A stretch of 64,000 bases of DNA from Nitrospira sp. MA-1. Its GTDB lineage: Bacteria; Nitrospirota; Nitrospiria; Nitrospirales; UBA8639. Location: assembly GCA_032139905.1 (NCBI GenBank), contig JAQJDB010000003.1, forward strand, positions 186,001 through 250,000. Reading direction: 5' to 3'. The translations under genes and the position numbers were made by a program. This document shows positions 1-9,558 of this stretch, piece by piece. Below the pieces are notes generated by a model, which searched no databases, had not been told where the DNA came from, and saw only the letters and a program-made list of their open reading frames with translations. Every line of letters starts with the position of its first letter. Position 1 is the stretch's first letter.

Positions 1-840
1 TGGCATAATGGGGGGGAGATTGCCCACAGGCGCTTTCGCAGCCTTTTCATACAGACCCATGGCTTCAGGCATCCATTTCGTGAGATCGGCAATCCGGGTT
101 TCATGGGCTGGATGGGTGGATAAAAATTCCGGTGGAGCGCCATCAGAAGTCGCTGCCATCCGTTCCCAGATGTGAATCGCTTCCCGTGGGTCGTACCCCG
201 CGTCGCCGGCAAGCAGGATGCCGATATAATCGGCTTCTGATTCGTGTTTTCGGCTAAACGGTAACAGCACTCCTGTCTGCACCCCAAGCCCCATCGCCTG
301 CATGGCTAACGCGTTTAACGCCGGATTTTGACCTTGGGTCGAAAGTAAAATCGACGCTGTGGTCATTCCATATTGAGCCACCAGTCCCTGGCTCATCCGT
401 TCACCTCCATGTTCCGCCAATGCATGAACCACTTCATGCCCCATAATGGCCGCTAATCCGGCCTCATTTTTGGCCATGGGGAAAATGCCGGTATAGACCG
501 CAATTTTCCCCCCAGGCAAAGCCCAGGCATTTTTCATATTGTCATCTTTAATGACAGTCACTTCCCAATCAAATCCTTTCGCCACCTCCGCGTATTTAGA
601 ACGCTTGGCCGCCTCAATAATACGAGCCGCGACCCGTTTGACCGGCTCAATTTCTGTGGGATCTTTGGAAATAACGACTTTCGGGTCCTGCAACACCTCA
701 CTATACTGGGCAGCCCCCATCTGACTCATCTGCCCCGACGGCATCAGGAGGAGTTGAGAGCGATTCGTATAGGGATTGGTCTGGCAACCAGAGAGCAGAA
801 TACTCAGGAGCAGTGCACAGGATAAGCCCGTACGAACCAT
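1..840 (-). CDS. M48 family metallopeptidase lipoprotein, 3' end outside window
   Basis: Zinc metallopeptidase of the M48 (HtpX/Oma1-like) family, probably acting in the periplasm on misfolded envelope proteins. Reading leftwards from ATG at 840 there are 280 open codons with no stop before the window edge, so the C-terminus is missing. The N-terminus is a lipoprotein signal (hydrophobic stretch then LLSGCQ lipobox). The zinc-binding HEVVH motif lies near residue 140 inside GHEVVHALAEHGGER, and a downstream ESEAD motif supplies the third ligand; both are typical of M48. A THPAHETR motif, frequent in YcaL/LoiP-like members, follows. It stands alone, upstream of and on the same strand as nothing obviously related except the M16 pair at 937-3980, another envelope protease set. 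Confidence 0.9.
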   Translation of the reverse strand, partial: MVRTGLSCALLLSILLSGCQTNPYTNRSQLLLMPSGQMSQMGAAQYSEVLQDPKVVISKDPTEIEPVKRVAARIIEAAKRSKYAEVAKGFDWEVTVIKDDNMKNAWALPGGKIAVYTGIFPMAKNEAGLAAIMGHEVVHALAEHGGERMSQGLVAQYGMTTASILLSTQGQNPALNALAMQAMGLGVQTGVLLPFSRKHESEADYIGILLAGDAGYDPREAIHIWERMAATSDGAPPEFLSTHPAHETRIADLTKWMPEAMGLYEKAAKAPVGNLPPIMP

Positions 841-936
841 GATGGCCCTCCACAATATCGGCATCTCAGAACCTCTCTGAATTCAGCATAGATCCCAAAG
901 AGGCATCCAGCTCCCGTTACATGCAGCGCGGACCAT

Positions 937-2424
937 CTACATTCCGGCAGAAGGCTCTGGAATGCGAATGTCCAATTCTTGAATTTTCTCGTAACGAGCC
1001 AATGCCGGTTTTGTGCCTACACGAGGGCCCACCACCAAAATGGCAAACTCCTTAGGTCTCAAATGTTTGTGTGCAGCCATTCGGACTTCAGCCGTGGTGA
1101 CCTTTTCTATGCCCTGGCGAAATTCTCTCAGCCAGGTTGAAGGGTACCCATAATATTCATACGTCAGGTATTTACCAAGCACTTTCGTGGGAGAATCCAC
1201 TGAAAAGACAAAGGAATTTAAAATGCTGGCTTTCGCGCTCGTCACTTCTTCATCCGTAGGAGGCTCAGCGACCATATTCCGAGCTTCCGCAATTAACGCA
1301 TCAATTCCCTTCGCCGTCGTTTCTGTTTTCGTCGACATCGAAAGAATGGCCATGCCCGGATAGTCCCATTGTAACCCGACGCCCCCATGAACATCATAGG
1401 CCAGCCCTTGCTTGGACCGGATGTTATAAAATAATCGGGCCCCAAATGACCCCGAAAGAATTTGATTGACGATCACCAATGGATAATAATCAGGATCGTC
1501 CCGACGAATACCCAGATGTCCCATAGCAATTTTGGCTTGGGTCATATCGTTTTTTTCAACATAAAATACACCAGCCGGAACGTTTGCCTGAATGCCAACC
1601 TGAGCATCCGATACCTCTGGGCCTTTGGGCCAATCACCAAAAATCGATTGAATGAGCGCCAACGTCTTTTCTCGTTCGAAATCGCCACTCACACCTAAAA
1701 TGATGCGATTAGGATGAAAGTATGTCGAATGCCACCGGATCACATCCTCTCGCGTGATAGATCCCACGGAGGCGTAAGTCGGCTCCCATGTATATGGTGA
1801 TTCTTTCCCATAAATTAACTTTTTAAATTCTCGTGACGTAATCTCATCGGGATCATCGTTCTGACGCGAAATCCCCGCCATCACCTGATTTTGAGCAATT
1901 TTTAACTTCTCAGGATCAAATACGGGAAACCGCAACACATCCCCGAATATCTTCAACACATCCGGAAAATCTTCAGTGAGAGAACCCATCGATGCGGTTC
2001 CCGACGAGTCCCCAATGTGTGTTTCAATCGCGGCGGCCTTCCCCTCCAAATACTCATCCAGCGCATCTCCGCTCAGAGTTTTTGTCCCCCCGGTGCGAAG
2101 CACGGTTCCCGTTAAGGAGGCCAACCCAACTTTTGCTTCGGGTTCCAACCGAGATCCTGTCCTGATCATGGCTGACACACCCACCAATGGTAACTCATGG
2201 TCTTCCATCAGCAATACCACCAGTCCATTATCCAGAACCACGCGTTCAGGTTCAGGAATGACCAGTTCGGGTAAGGGTGGAAAATGCAACTCCTCGACTT
2301 TAGTCACCTGCGCTTGCACCCAAACGGGTACACAAAACATGACGAAGACGACCAATCCCGCGCTCAGGATTGACCATCGGCCTACTCCACACACCGCAGA
2401 CTGCTGAGACATGATGCGATTCAT
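937..2424 (-). CDS. M16 family peptidase, non-catalytic-type subunit
   Basis: Insulinase/processing-peptidase family protein of 495 residues with an N-terminal signal peptide (hydrophobic segment ending near WVQAQ). It has the M16 fold landmarks (VVLDNGLVV start of the first domain, later the GLAYDVHGG segment with R/Y-type substrate contacts), but the position where HxxEH is expected reads KVGLASLTG, so the zinc site is absent. In bacterial two-gene M16 systems one partner carries the zinc site and the other is catalytically silent; this is the silent one. It follows the active gene 2421-3980 with a 4-nt ATGA overlap, so the two are translationally coupled and probably form a heterodimer in the periplasm. 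Confidence 0.9.
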   Translation of the reverse strand: MNRIMSQQSAVCGVGRWSILSAGLVVFVMFCVPVWVQAQVTKVEELHFPPLPELVIPEPERVVLDNGLVVLLMEDHELPLVGVSAMIRTGSRLEPEAKVGLASLTGTVLRTGGTKTLSGDALDEYLEGKAAAIETHIGDSSGTASMGSLTEDFPDVLKIFGDVLRFPVFDPEKLKIAQNQVMAGISRQNDDPDEITSREFKKLIYGKESPYTWEPTYASVGSITREDVIRWHSTYFHPNRIILGVSGDFEREKTLALIQSIFGDWPKGPEVSDAQVGIQANVPAGVFYVEKNDMTQAKIAMGHLGIRRDDPDYYPLVIVNQILSGSFGARLFYNIRSKQGLAYDVHGGVGLQWDYPGMAILSMSTKTETTAKGIDALIAEARNMVAEPPTDEEVTSAKASILNSFVFSVDSPTKVLGKYLTYEYYGYPSTWLREFRQGIEKVTTAEVRMAAHKHLRPKEFAILVVGPRVGTKPALARYEKIQELDIRIPEPSAGM

Positions 2425-3980
2425 GATTGACCCTCCCCGGAAGTGACTGCTTGAGGACTATCGGCAGGAGGAACCGTTTCAATCATGCCCACGATTCGGT
2501 TCGTGGATTGAAACATTGTGTTGGCGACCCGACGAATTTCGCTCTTGGTCACCTGATCCAACCGATCGATGGACCGGAATAACTCGCGCCAATCGCCAAA
2601 CAACATCTGATAATCAGTCAGGTACATCGCCATGCCGAGGTTATTATTCAAGGCCCTGACTAGCCCGGCTTTCGCTCTGGTGCGAAATCGAGCCAACTCC
2701 TCATCGGAGACGTCCTGGGTTTTAAGCCGGTCAAACTCTTCTCGTAAGGCCTGTTGCACGGCCTGATTTGTCACGCCCCGGCCAGGAACAGCATAGGCCA
2801 TCCACACATGCGGGTATTTGTCACCTGGATATTCCCCATAGGCTCCGACCGAAACCGCAATGCGTTTGTCCCGTATCAGCGATCGATACAACCGGGACGT
2901 CCTCCCATTCGTCAAAATATCGTCGATCGCATCGTACACCGGTTGATCAGTATGAGTTACAGGGGGTTTATGATACCCCTCGACATATAACGGTTGGGAA
3001 GGATCCTGCAGTTTCACAATTTTTTCGGCGATGGACGGAGGCTCAACGATTCGAAGCGGAGGGGGCGAGGGAGCAGAGGGAATTCGATTGAAATATTTTT
3101 CAAGAATCGGAATGACCGTCTCCGCTTTCACATCCCCGACGATCGCCGTTACTAAATTTGTAGGCACATACTGCGCCTCATAAAACTTCTTCGCGTCGGT
3201 CATCGTGTAGGATTGGATGTCGCTGGCAAAGCCAATCACCGGATGATGATACGGGTGAGCCATATAGGCCGTCGCGACAAACTGTTCGAGCAACCGGCCG
3301 AAGGGTTGGCTTTCCGTCCGCATTCGACGCTCTTCCATGACCACGTCCCGTTCCTCATAAAACTCTCGAAAGACCGGGTGCAGAAAGCGCTCAGACTCCA
3401 GATAGGCAAACAGTTCAACCTTATTGGCCGGAAGAGCATAAAAATACCCGGTCACATCAGCACCGGTGAACGCGTTTAAGGCGACCCCACCCTCTCGTTC
3501 AATGATATCGCCGAACTCATTTTTCACCACATAGGCAGAGGCCTCTTGTTGTCGTTTTTTAAAAACCGCATACAGGCGATCCACCCTCTCCGGGTCAGGA
3601 TCGGAAGAAAATTTCTCCGTTTGATAAGCCTGGTAGGCCTCTTCCAATGCCTCTAGCGCAATCTTTTCTGCGTCGTAATCGGTTGTTCCAATGTGGGGTG
3701 TTCCTTTAAACGCCATATGTTCAAACATATGAGCCAGTCCCGTTTGCCCCATGATTTCCTGAGCCGATCCCACATTGACGCGCGTCATGAAGGCAAAGAC
3801 AGGGGCCACTGGCCGTTCCACAATTATGAAGGTCCACCCGTTCTTTAACGTATGCTGGGTCACACGTTGTTCAAAGGAGGCCAGATCCTGACCAAACACG
3901 AACCCTCCGCTGACGAACCACGCCAGCCCCACAAGTCCGAGGGTCTTGCTCCATCCCATCATTCGGTTACCGATTCCCAT
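2421..3980 (-). CDS. M16 family zinc peptidase, catalytic subunit
   Basis: Exported insulinase-family peptidase (519 residues). A signal peptide (hydrophobic residues about 12-30, ending VFGQ) precedes the M16 domain. The inverted zinc motif HMFEH is at residues 84-88, and the distal glutamate region ERDVVMEERR follows as in the family. A second M16 domain with the FYEAQYVPTNLV segment follows. It is first in a two-gene unit with the inactive homologue 937-2424. Such pairs degrade peptides in the periplasm; the natural substrate is not visible from the sequence. Roughly 70 residues of charged insertion (around EKFSSDPDPERVDRLY) lie between the zinc motif and the distal Glu, which is common in bacterial pairs. 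Confidence 0.92.
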   Translation of the reverse strand: MGIGNRMMGWSKTLGLVGLAWFVSGGFVFGQDLASFEQRVTQHTLKNGWTFIIVERPVAPVFAFMTRVNVGSAQEIMGQTGLAHMFEHMAFKGTPHIGTTDYDAEKIALEALEEAYQAYQTEKFSSDPDPERVDRLYAVFKKRQQEASAYVVKNEFGDIIEREGGVALNAFTGADVTGYFYALPANKVELFAYLESERFLHPVFREFYEERDVVMEERRMRTESQPFGRLLEQFVATAYMAHPYHHPVIGFASDIQSYTMTDAKKFYEAQYVPTNLVTAIVGDVKAETVIPILEKYFNRIPSAPSPPPLRIVEPPSIAEKIVKLQDPSQPLYVEGYHKPPVTHTDQPVYDAIDDILTNGRTSRLYRSLIRDKRIAVSVGAYGEYPGDKYPHVWMAYAVPGRGVTNQAVQQALREEFDRLKTQDVSDEELARFRTRAKAGLVRALNNNLGMAMYLTDYQMLFGDWRELFRSIDRLDQVTKSEIRRVANTMFQSTNRIVGMIETVPPADSPQAVTSGEGQS

Positions 3981-4282
3981 TAATCACCATCCTGTTTAAG
4001 CAACGTATCTAATCTGACCATTAATTAATCCTACCCAGTAAATGAGAATTCTGGCAAGCAAGAAACGATTGAATGCGGAAACCGCATCGTAACAACACCT
4101 GCTCGTGTTATGACGGGATACCAATCTTGTCCTGAGACTTGCGGCAAAAAAGATTTGCCTTACCTAATTAAAAGAAAAGCTGTTGACAATGGGACCGCCG
4201 CCCGTGCGATAGAGATATTCGTGCACAACCCAGAAATGGTAACACTGAGTAATACTCTTGGCCTTCTAGCTCAACGCTCCTT
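3981..4282. other. Intergenic region, no gene seen
   Basis: About 300 nt between the M16 pair and the epimerase gene. It should hold the promoter of the M16 operon (minus strand) and the 3' end of the epimerase transcript. I see no convincing gene, hairpin or repeat. Confidence 0.5.
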
Positions 4283-5395
4283 TTATTCAACGACGATCAC
4301 CGATGAGGGCTCATCTCTCATCTCCATCCCAAGCCCGGATTCTTCCCAGGGGTGCAATACGGGTCCCTCATATTGATACCCTCCTTGAATTGGATCCCCA
4401 GACAACAGTAGCGGCATATCAAGATCTAAAAATTCAAACCCTCCCAAGCCCAACACCAGACTCCAGGAGCAGCCCATCGCCACACGGCTTTCTACCATGC
4501 CACCAATCATGAGCCCGAGTCCTGAAGCCCGCGCCAACCCGGCAATATCCATAGACTCCACCACCCCGCATTTCGTAATCTTCAGATTCAGTACATCCAC
4601 GGCGTTTCGTTCAATCAATCCTCTCGCATCCTCTACGGATCGAACCGATTCATCAGCGGCAAGAGGAATCGTTCCTTTCCGTCGCAAGGCCACGAATCCC
4701 TCAACATCCTCTCGGGCAACCGGTTGCTCGAATAACCTCACAGGTAGATGCAATCGCTCTATTGCTCTTATACACTCACTTGCCTGCTCCAATGAAAAAC
4801 CTTGATTCGCATCAAGGACCAGCTTCGAATCGGGACATGCGGCAGACACTGCCTCCATCCGCCGGATATCCTCATCCACCTCCAAGCCGACTTTCATTTT
4901 AAATACCCGGAATCCCCTGGCAAACCACGCTTGGGCGGTGCCTACCATCTGGTCGAGTGGTCCAATTGGCAACGTAACATCGGTCTCCTGTCGTCGCACA
5001 TCCGCCCCTCCCCAAAGTCCCCACAAGGGGATACTCATGCCACGGCACAATGCATCAAGGAGGGCCGTTTCAAGGCCACATCGCACGGCAGGAGTCCGGC
5101 GGGCCACCTCACGAAGCTGCTGTGCTAATTTTCTGAAATGAGTGACAGATTGTCCCAGACATTCCCTGGCTGCAAGAGGAAAGACTTGAAGGCAACCCGC
5201 CTGATCCTCTCCTGAAATATCAGGAAAGGGTGCCATTTCCCCAAAACCGTAGGCCCCGTTTCGAAGCGTGACACGGACAAAGACATTGTGAGCCTCCGTC
5301 ATGGCTCCTGATGCCACGACAAAGGGTGCCAGGAGCGGCAAGGCGATTGGCCACGCTTCAATTTTGGTAATACAGAAAGGATCACGCACGGGCAT
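4283..5395 (-). CDS. Dipeptide epimerase (enolase superfamily)
   Basis: Mandelate-racemase/muconate-lactonizing-enzyme type protein resembling L-Ala-D/L-Glu epimerases, which invert the second residue of murein dipeptides so they can be recycled. The N-terminal capping domain (TKIEAWPIALPLLAPF) is followed by the barrel: KMKVG (KxK base motif), VLDANQG (first metal Asp), LFEQPV (second metal Glu), ADES (third metal Asp) and LNLKITKCG (second catalytic Lys). All expected catalytic positions are present. I chose ATG at 5395 because family proteins begin just before the KIEAWP segment; a GTG at 5443 would add 16 unmatched residues. It lies behind the molybdoprotein gene on the same strand. Substrate specificity within the family is inferred. 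Confidence 0.85.
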   Translation of the reverse strand: MPVRDPFCITKIEAWPIALPLLAPFVVASGAMTEAHNVFVRVTLRNGAYGFGEMAPFPDISGEDQAGCLQVFPLAARECLGQSVTHFRKLAQQLREVARRTPAVRCGLETALLDALCRGMSIPLWGLWGGADVRRQETDVTLPIGPLDQMVGTAQAWFARGFRVFKMKVGLEVDEDIRRMEAVSAACPDSKLVLDANQGFSLEQASECIRAIERLHLPVRLFEQPVAREDVEGFVALRRKGTIPLAADESVRSVEDARGLIERNAVDVLNLKITKCGVVESMDIAGLARASGLGLMIGGMVESRVAMGCSWSLVLGLGGFEFLDLDMPLLLSGDPIQGGYQYEGPVLHPWEESGLGMEMRDEPSSVIVVE

Positions 5396-5462
5396 AACTA
5401 CATGAAGAGTCCACAGAAGAGAAAATGAGACGCGCTCTACCACGGTTTCCCGTCACGGCATT

Positions 5463-6107
5463 TCAACCATACCGATCATCATTCCAGGGAAGAGCGGTAT
5501 TGGAATACCCACGCACTTCCCAGAATCCCCGCTCATCTCGTTCGGAAAACGTAATTTTTTTGACCCACTTTGCGCCTTTCCATCCATAAAGCTTGGGAAT
5601 GATCACGCGTACCGGGCCACCATGATCCCTGGTTAATGGCCTCCCGCTCCAATGAGTTGCCAGAAGCACATCATCATCATTGCAAACCTTAAGAGTCACA
5701 TTGGTCGTATATTCATCAAAGGCTTCGAATAACACATACTTCGCCTCGGGCAAGGGACGAACCAATTCCAACAGATGTTGAAACTTCACACCTCCCCACT
5801 CATTATCCAACATGCTCCAGGACGTCACACAGTGAAAATCAGCAGTCAACTGCACTTGGGGCTGTCGTTGAAAGGCCTCCCAATCCCAGGTCAATGGATT
5901 GGCCACGCATCCATCAATACTTAAGGCCCATTCCGCCAGCACGATCTCCGGCTTACAGCCTAAATCAAGGACTGGAAAATTATTCACAACATGTTGCCCG
6001 GGCGGAACACGCTCATCTTGAGGTTCATCCACCTCCCGACAGGAAAATTCCCGCCGATGTTGGGCAACCTGTTGCTTCGCTTTTACCATCCGTTCGTTGG
6101 GTTCCAT
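5463..6107 (-). CDS. Sulfite-oxidase-like molybdopterin-binding oxidoreductase
   Basis: A 214-residue protein made of little more than the molybdopterin-binding domain of the sulfite oxidase/MsrP (YedY) family. It has the conserved Cys expected to ligate molybdenum (FHCVTSWS), the DHGGPVR segment and the LYGWKGAKWVKKI segment that hold the pterin. No twin-arginine or other signal peptide and no heme or dimerisation domain is visible, so it is shorter than true sulfite oxidase and seems cytoplasmic. The physiological substrate cannot be told. It is immediately upstream of the dipeptide epimerase gene (about 65 nt to its chosen start), perhaps co-transcribed. Confidence 0.85.
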   Translation of the reverse strand: MEPNERMVKAKQQVAQHRREFSCREVDEPQDERVPPGQHVVNNFPVLDLGCKPEIVLAEWALSIDGCVANPLTWDWEAFQRQPQVQLTADFHCVTSWSMLDNEWGGVKFQHLLELVRPLPEAKYVLFEAFDEYTTNVTLKVCNDDDVLLATHWSGRPLTRDHGGPVRVIIPKLYGWKGAKWVKKITFSERDERGFWEVRGYSNTALPWNDDRYG

Positions 6108-6505
6108 TTTTGGCCTTTCCTCCTCGGGTCCAGGAGAGCAGTCTAAAGGAAGCGAAACATCCGTCCCGTAATCAAAATCTCACAGCAAAACACTGTTCCG
6201 CTTAGTATAGCGAGGTTGCCAGGCCAGGAATAGTCGAAGAAGGAGAGCCAGCCTACCCTGAACCATCGGCCTCTCTAGTCTTCACCGGATTACAAATTTG
6301 AAGGTTTTCAAGAATCCCAGGCATCTTTTCATCAAGCAGCAGAATATTTCCGGATCACATAGCCAAGAAAAAATATTTCTGATAGATTATTGCATTCGTT
6401 CACCAACAGTCTGGAAGCAAACGGTTGTTCCCCATCTCGTTTTAAACCGCCCCCATTTCCAGCCAACTGTTATATCAGCAATATTTTTTGCGGAGGATCA
6501 GTTTC
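6108..6505. other. Divergent intergenic region
   Basis: Nearly 400 nt between the divergently transcribed molybdoprotein and FKBP genes. It must carry both promoters. I could not pick a promoter with confidence, and no RNA gene or repeat is evident. Confidence 0.4.
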
Positions 6506-7045
6506 ATGGCACTGCATGTATTGGCTCGGATTGTCTGTAGCTTCTTGCTGGTGGCCTCGGCAATGGCCACATCTGCACAGGCGGATTCACAAGAGGGAGG
6601 CTCACCCATGACCGTTTCCGAAGGAAAGTCCGTCTCAATGGAGTATACCTTGACGTTGGAGAACAAAGAGGTGCTTGACACCAACGTGGGGGGAGAACCT
6701 TTGACGTTTACTCAGGGATCCCACCAAATCATTCCTGGATTGGAAACAGCCCTGGATGGCATGAAGGCGGGCGAGAGTAAGCAGGTGACGGTTGCCCCGG
6801 AAGAGGGATATGGGCCTATCAACCCTCAGGCCGTCCAGGAAGTCCCCATTGATCAAATTCCGACTGATGCACGAAAAGTCGGAGTAAAATTACAAGGAAA
6901 AGATGGCCAAGGGCGAATGGTCACCCCGACCGTGACGGAAGTGAAAGAACAAGTGGTCGTCTTAGACTTCAATCATCCCTTAGCGGGAAAAACACTCTAC
7001 TTTGACGTGAAAATATTGGACGTCAAAACTGCCACTGCCCCATAA
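6506..7045 (+). CDS. Exported FKBP-type peptidyl-prolyl isomerase, SlyD-like
   Basis: Peptidyl-prolyl cis-trans isomerase/chaperone of about 179 residues, predicted periplasmic. ATG at 6506 is chosen because GGAGG at 6492-6496 sits 9 nt upstream and the protein then starts directly with a signal peptide (ALHVLARIVCSFLLVASAM, cleavage near AQA). The FKBP half has the GSHQIIPGLETALDGMKAGE segment; the inserted flap region (GYGPINPQAVQEVP, then DGQGRMVTP) is typical of SlyD-type proteins. SlyD is normally cytoplasmic, so an exported version is a variation. There is no His-rich nickel tail. A strong hairpin follows the stop codon. Confidence 0.9.
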   Translation: MALHVLARIVCSFLLVASAMATSAQADSQEGGSPMTVSEGKSVSMEYTLTLENKEVLDTNVGGEPLTFTQGSHQIIPGLETALDGMKAGESKQVTVAPEEGYGPINPQAVQEVPIDQIPTDARKVGVKLQGKDGQGRMVTPTVTEVKEQVVVLDFNHPLAGKTLYFDVKILDVKTATAP

Positions 7046-7062
7046 AATTAAGGGAATATTTC

Positions 7063-7100
7063 AACCAAGAACCCCGCCACTTTAGGCGGGGTTCTTGGTT
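7063..7100 (+). terminator. Intrinsic terminator-like hairpin after FKBP gene
   Basis: Perfect 16-bp stem: 7063-7078 pairs with 7085-7100 around a 6-nt loop (ACTTTA). It starts 18 nt after the FKBP stop. The stem ends in AA...TT pairs, so it could terminate the FKBP transcript and also the smbP-like transcript arriving from the other side. The U-tract is only short. Confidence 0.8.
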
Positions 7101-7148
7101 CCCCGACACATCATCACTTCCACCCGAAACATCTTGCAGAAAGCCCTT

Positions 7149-7556
7149 TCAATAATACCCCGAAGAGGGCACCATTTCATTACTTTCTGTTGAGGGTGTC
7201 ATTCCATTAATTTGGTTTAAATGTATCACCGCAGATTTGGCATGACTGGTAGCCACATCAGCATGCCCGGCTTCACCATGGGCAATGGCCTCCCCTAACT
7301 CGGCAATGGCCGCATCAAGGTGAGGATTATTCATGTCTTTTTTAGCGGCCTGCGCATGTTGAAGAGAAGCTTCCACATGCGTCACAACCACATCGGCATG
7401 CCCCATACCACCATGATCGACAGCTTCCTGTGCATGCGTTAACGCTTCCGCCACATGTGGATTGACCGTACCCGTTGAATAGGAAGCACAACCCGCCATA
7501 AGCCCCATACACAAAAGAGCAATAGTGAGCCGAGGGATCCAGGATAGCATCGTCAC
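7149..7556 (-). CDS. SmbP-like small metal-binding lipoprotein
   Basis: A 135-residue exported protein with lipobox (LMAGCAS) and a mature part of helical repeats rich in histidine. His recurs in patterns such as HAQEAVDHGGMGHADVVVTH and SHAKSAVIH, with Ala, Glu and Asp between. This resembles SmbP, the periplasmic copper-binding four-helix protein described from Nitrosomonas, and similar proteins in other nitrifiers. SmbP itself is not lipidated, so membrane anchoring is a difference. Likely role: buffering or sequestering copper in the envelope; inferred from composition and family resemblance only. Monocistronic. Confidence 0.8.
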   Translation of the reverse strand: MTMLSWIPRLTIALLCMGLMAGCASYSTGTVNPHVAEALTHAQEAVDHGGMGHADVVVTHVEASLQHAQAAKKDMNNPHLDAAIAELGEAIAHGEAGHADVATSHAKSAVIHLNQINGMTPSTESNEMVPSSGYY

Positions 7557-8114
7557 TACCTCCTTTTATTGAAATAAAAAGACCTCCCCACCAGCGAATT
7601 CTAGTGCAAAATGCATAGCTTCGTCCTCATCTTTCAATCATCCAGGACACAGGCCCTTCTCAAACGGCAGGTTATCCGGCATGAAGAGCTTCGTCATTTC
7701 GATTGTGCGTGGAGCAAATGCCACACCGAAGAGCAGGTCGGTTGCGATGGTCACGAGAGGACCGACAAAAAGGCTTTACTCATCGACATAAACCGGCAAT
7801 ACCAGGGGTATGATCGTTAGCAGCGGTGCTTCCGCGATTCGCCGTTTCCCTTTTGGCCTTAAACCGCCACCGGCGCAGTGCGATGCACCTCCCCTGCACA
7901 TTCTCATACAGAAAAGTGTAACGCAGGTCATTGTCGAATCAGCCAAAAACCCCATAAACAACCTGGGGTCACAACCTGGACTAAAATGAGAAAAAAAGAA
8001 AAGGGGAGAAATAGAGACAATTCAAAAACGATGAAGCCCGGATCATTCTGACCCGGGCTTCAAGAAAAAACCCGCGATGCCCTTTATGAAGATAAAGAGG
8101 CTGCGTGTGATGGT
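7557..8114. other. Intergenic region
   Basis: About 560 nt between the start of the SmbP-like gene and the end of the helicase gene. Besides the helicase terminator (8032-8062) and the presumed smbP promoter near 7560-7650, I see no supported gene; short open frames here lack start signals and family resemblance. Confidence 0.4.
8032..8062 (-). terminator. Intrinsic terminator of the DEAD-box helicase gene
   Basis: Stem TGAAGCCCGG (8032-8041) pairs with CCGGGCTTCA (8053-8062). Read on the minus strand the stem is followed by ATCGTTTTTG, a T-rich tail, about 50 nt after the helicase stop. Confidence 0.75.
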
Positions 8115-9386
8115 TTAGGAAGCTAAGGTAGATGGACGCGGTCGGCGACCAGCCGGTCGGTCATGCCGTGCCGGACTTCCCGATCGGGGAGCGCCGAAAC
8201 CTCTACCACCGGAATTTGGCCGAGGCCCACGTCTCTCCTGTGCAACGGGCGGCATCGGCGGCCGGCTTCCTGGGGCACAGGGAACCGCCTTCCCCAGCAA
8301 TTTTTCGATCATTCGTAATGAACGATTATCCTCACCGGTCACAAAACTGGTGGCCCACCCTTTGGTATTCTTACGCGCCGTCCGACCAATACGATGAATA
8401 TAATCTTCAGGCACATGGGGCAAATCATAATTGATCACGTGTTGAATATCGTCCACGTCCAATCCTCGGGCCGCAATATCAGTCGCGACTAAGATTTCAA
8501 AACGTCCACGGCGAAACCCTTCCAGCGCCGCTCGACGTTGAGGAAGCCGTCGGCCGGCATGCAACACTGCAACGCGACAACCGACCTTTTCCAGGGTTTC
8601 CCCGATCCGGTCAGCGCGATGTTTGGTCCTGGTAAACACGAGGACCGAACCTTCTGTCTCCTTTAAAATAGAAAGCAGGAGGGATGTTTTGTCGGAATTG
8701 GCCGTGTGATGCACGGTATGAGTCACGCCTTCAGCCGGTGTGGCCGATTTCGCCACCAAGGCTTTAAACGGATCGTTGAGAGACATCCGCGCCAAATCCG
8801 CCAGGTTATTTGGCATCGTAGCCGAGAAGAGTAAGGTTTGCCGGGATTCCGGTAACGCCTCAATGATTTGATTGAGCTGAGGGGCAAACCCCATATCAAG
8901 CATCCGATCGGCTTCGTCCAGAACAACCATCTGAAGCTTGGCAAAGGAAACCGTTCCCTGCCACATATGGTCAAGCAGACGACCGGGCGTGGCCACAATG
9001 ATATCCGGACGCTGCCGTAACCCACGGACCTGTGCATGCATATCAGCGCCACCCACCAGGGTGGTCGCAAAAATCCCGCGCACGCGCCCATACTTATCAA
9101 CTGTTTCTTGAATTTGAAAAGCCAATTCCCTGGTTGGCGCTAAAATCATCGCCCGTGGGTGGCCCTTCGGACCATCTGCCAATCGTTCAATGATGGGAAT
9201 GACAAAGGCGGCAGTCTTTCCAGTGCCGGTCTGGGCACAACCCAGCACATCCCGACCTTCCAAAGCCGGAGGAATGGCCTGGATTTGAATCGGAGTCGGT
9301 TCAGTTATTCCGAGTTTATTTAAAACCCCAACCAATGTAGCAGACACACCAAGCGCACCAAACTGTGACAACGCAGTTGCAGACAT
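8115..9386 (-). CDS. rhlE: DEAD-box ATP-dependent RNA helicase (RhlE type)
   Basis: RNA helicase of 423 residues that unwinds structured RNA in ribosome assembly or mRNA decay. Visible motifs in order: Q-motif (EPTPIQIQAIP), motif I AQTGTGKT, Ia PTRELA, GG, TPGR, II DEAD, III SAT, IV VFTRTKHRAD, V DIAARGLD, VI HRIGRTAR. The basic Arg/Gly/Pro-rich tail is typical of RhlE/cold-shock helicases. ATG at 9386 was chosen because AAGGAA precedes it by 7 nt and family homology begins there; the open frame to 9599 contains unrelated residues. Its promoter lies about 170 nt upstream, giving a long leader. Confidence 0.9.
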   Translation of the reverse strand: MSATALSQFGALGVSATLVGVLNKLGITEPTPIQIQAIPPALEGRDVLGCAQTGTGKTAAFVIPIIERLADGPKGHPRAMILAPTRELAFQIQETVDKYGRVRGIFATTLVGGADMHAQVRGLRQRPDIIVATPGRLLDHMWQGTVSFAKLQMVVLDEADRMLDMGFAPQLNQIIEALPESRQTLLFSATMPNNLADLARMSLNDPFKALVAKSATPAEGVTHTVHHTANSDKTSLLLSILKETEGSVLVFTRTKHRADRIGETLEKVGCRVAVLHAGRRLPQRRAALEGFRRGRFEILVATDIAARGLDVDDIQHVINYDLPHVPEDYIHRIGRTARKNTKGWATSFVTGEDNRSLRMIEKLLGKAVPCAPGSRPPMPPVAQERRGPRPNSGGRGFGAPRSGSPARHDRPAGRRPRPSTLAS

Positions 9387-9484
9387 AAAACTATTCCTTT
9401 TGTTACAAGGATCGTATATACACGGGGTCAGAAAACCGGGTGAAGCAGAAGTAGGTGGGAAGTCCGCTCCGAGCAGGATCTGGT

Positions 9485-9499
9485 CGCGATACGATCGCG
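9485..9499 (-). promoter_or_regulatory. Hairpin in the helicase mRNA leader
   Basis: CGCGAT (9485-9490) and ATCGCG (9494-9499) form a short GC-rich palindrome around ACG inside the predicted helicase 5' leader. Long structured leaders are common for cold-inducible helicase mRNAs; a regulatory role here is inference. Confidence 0.35.
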
Positions 9500-9558
9500 G
9501 GGCCCGAAAATTTATAGGATGTTCCCGTCGTCGGACCGAATCGACATGAACAGACCAC

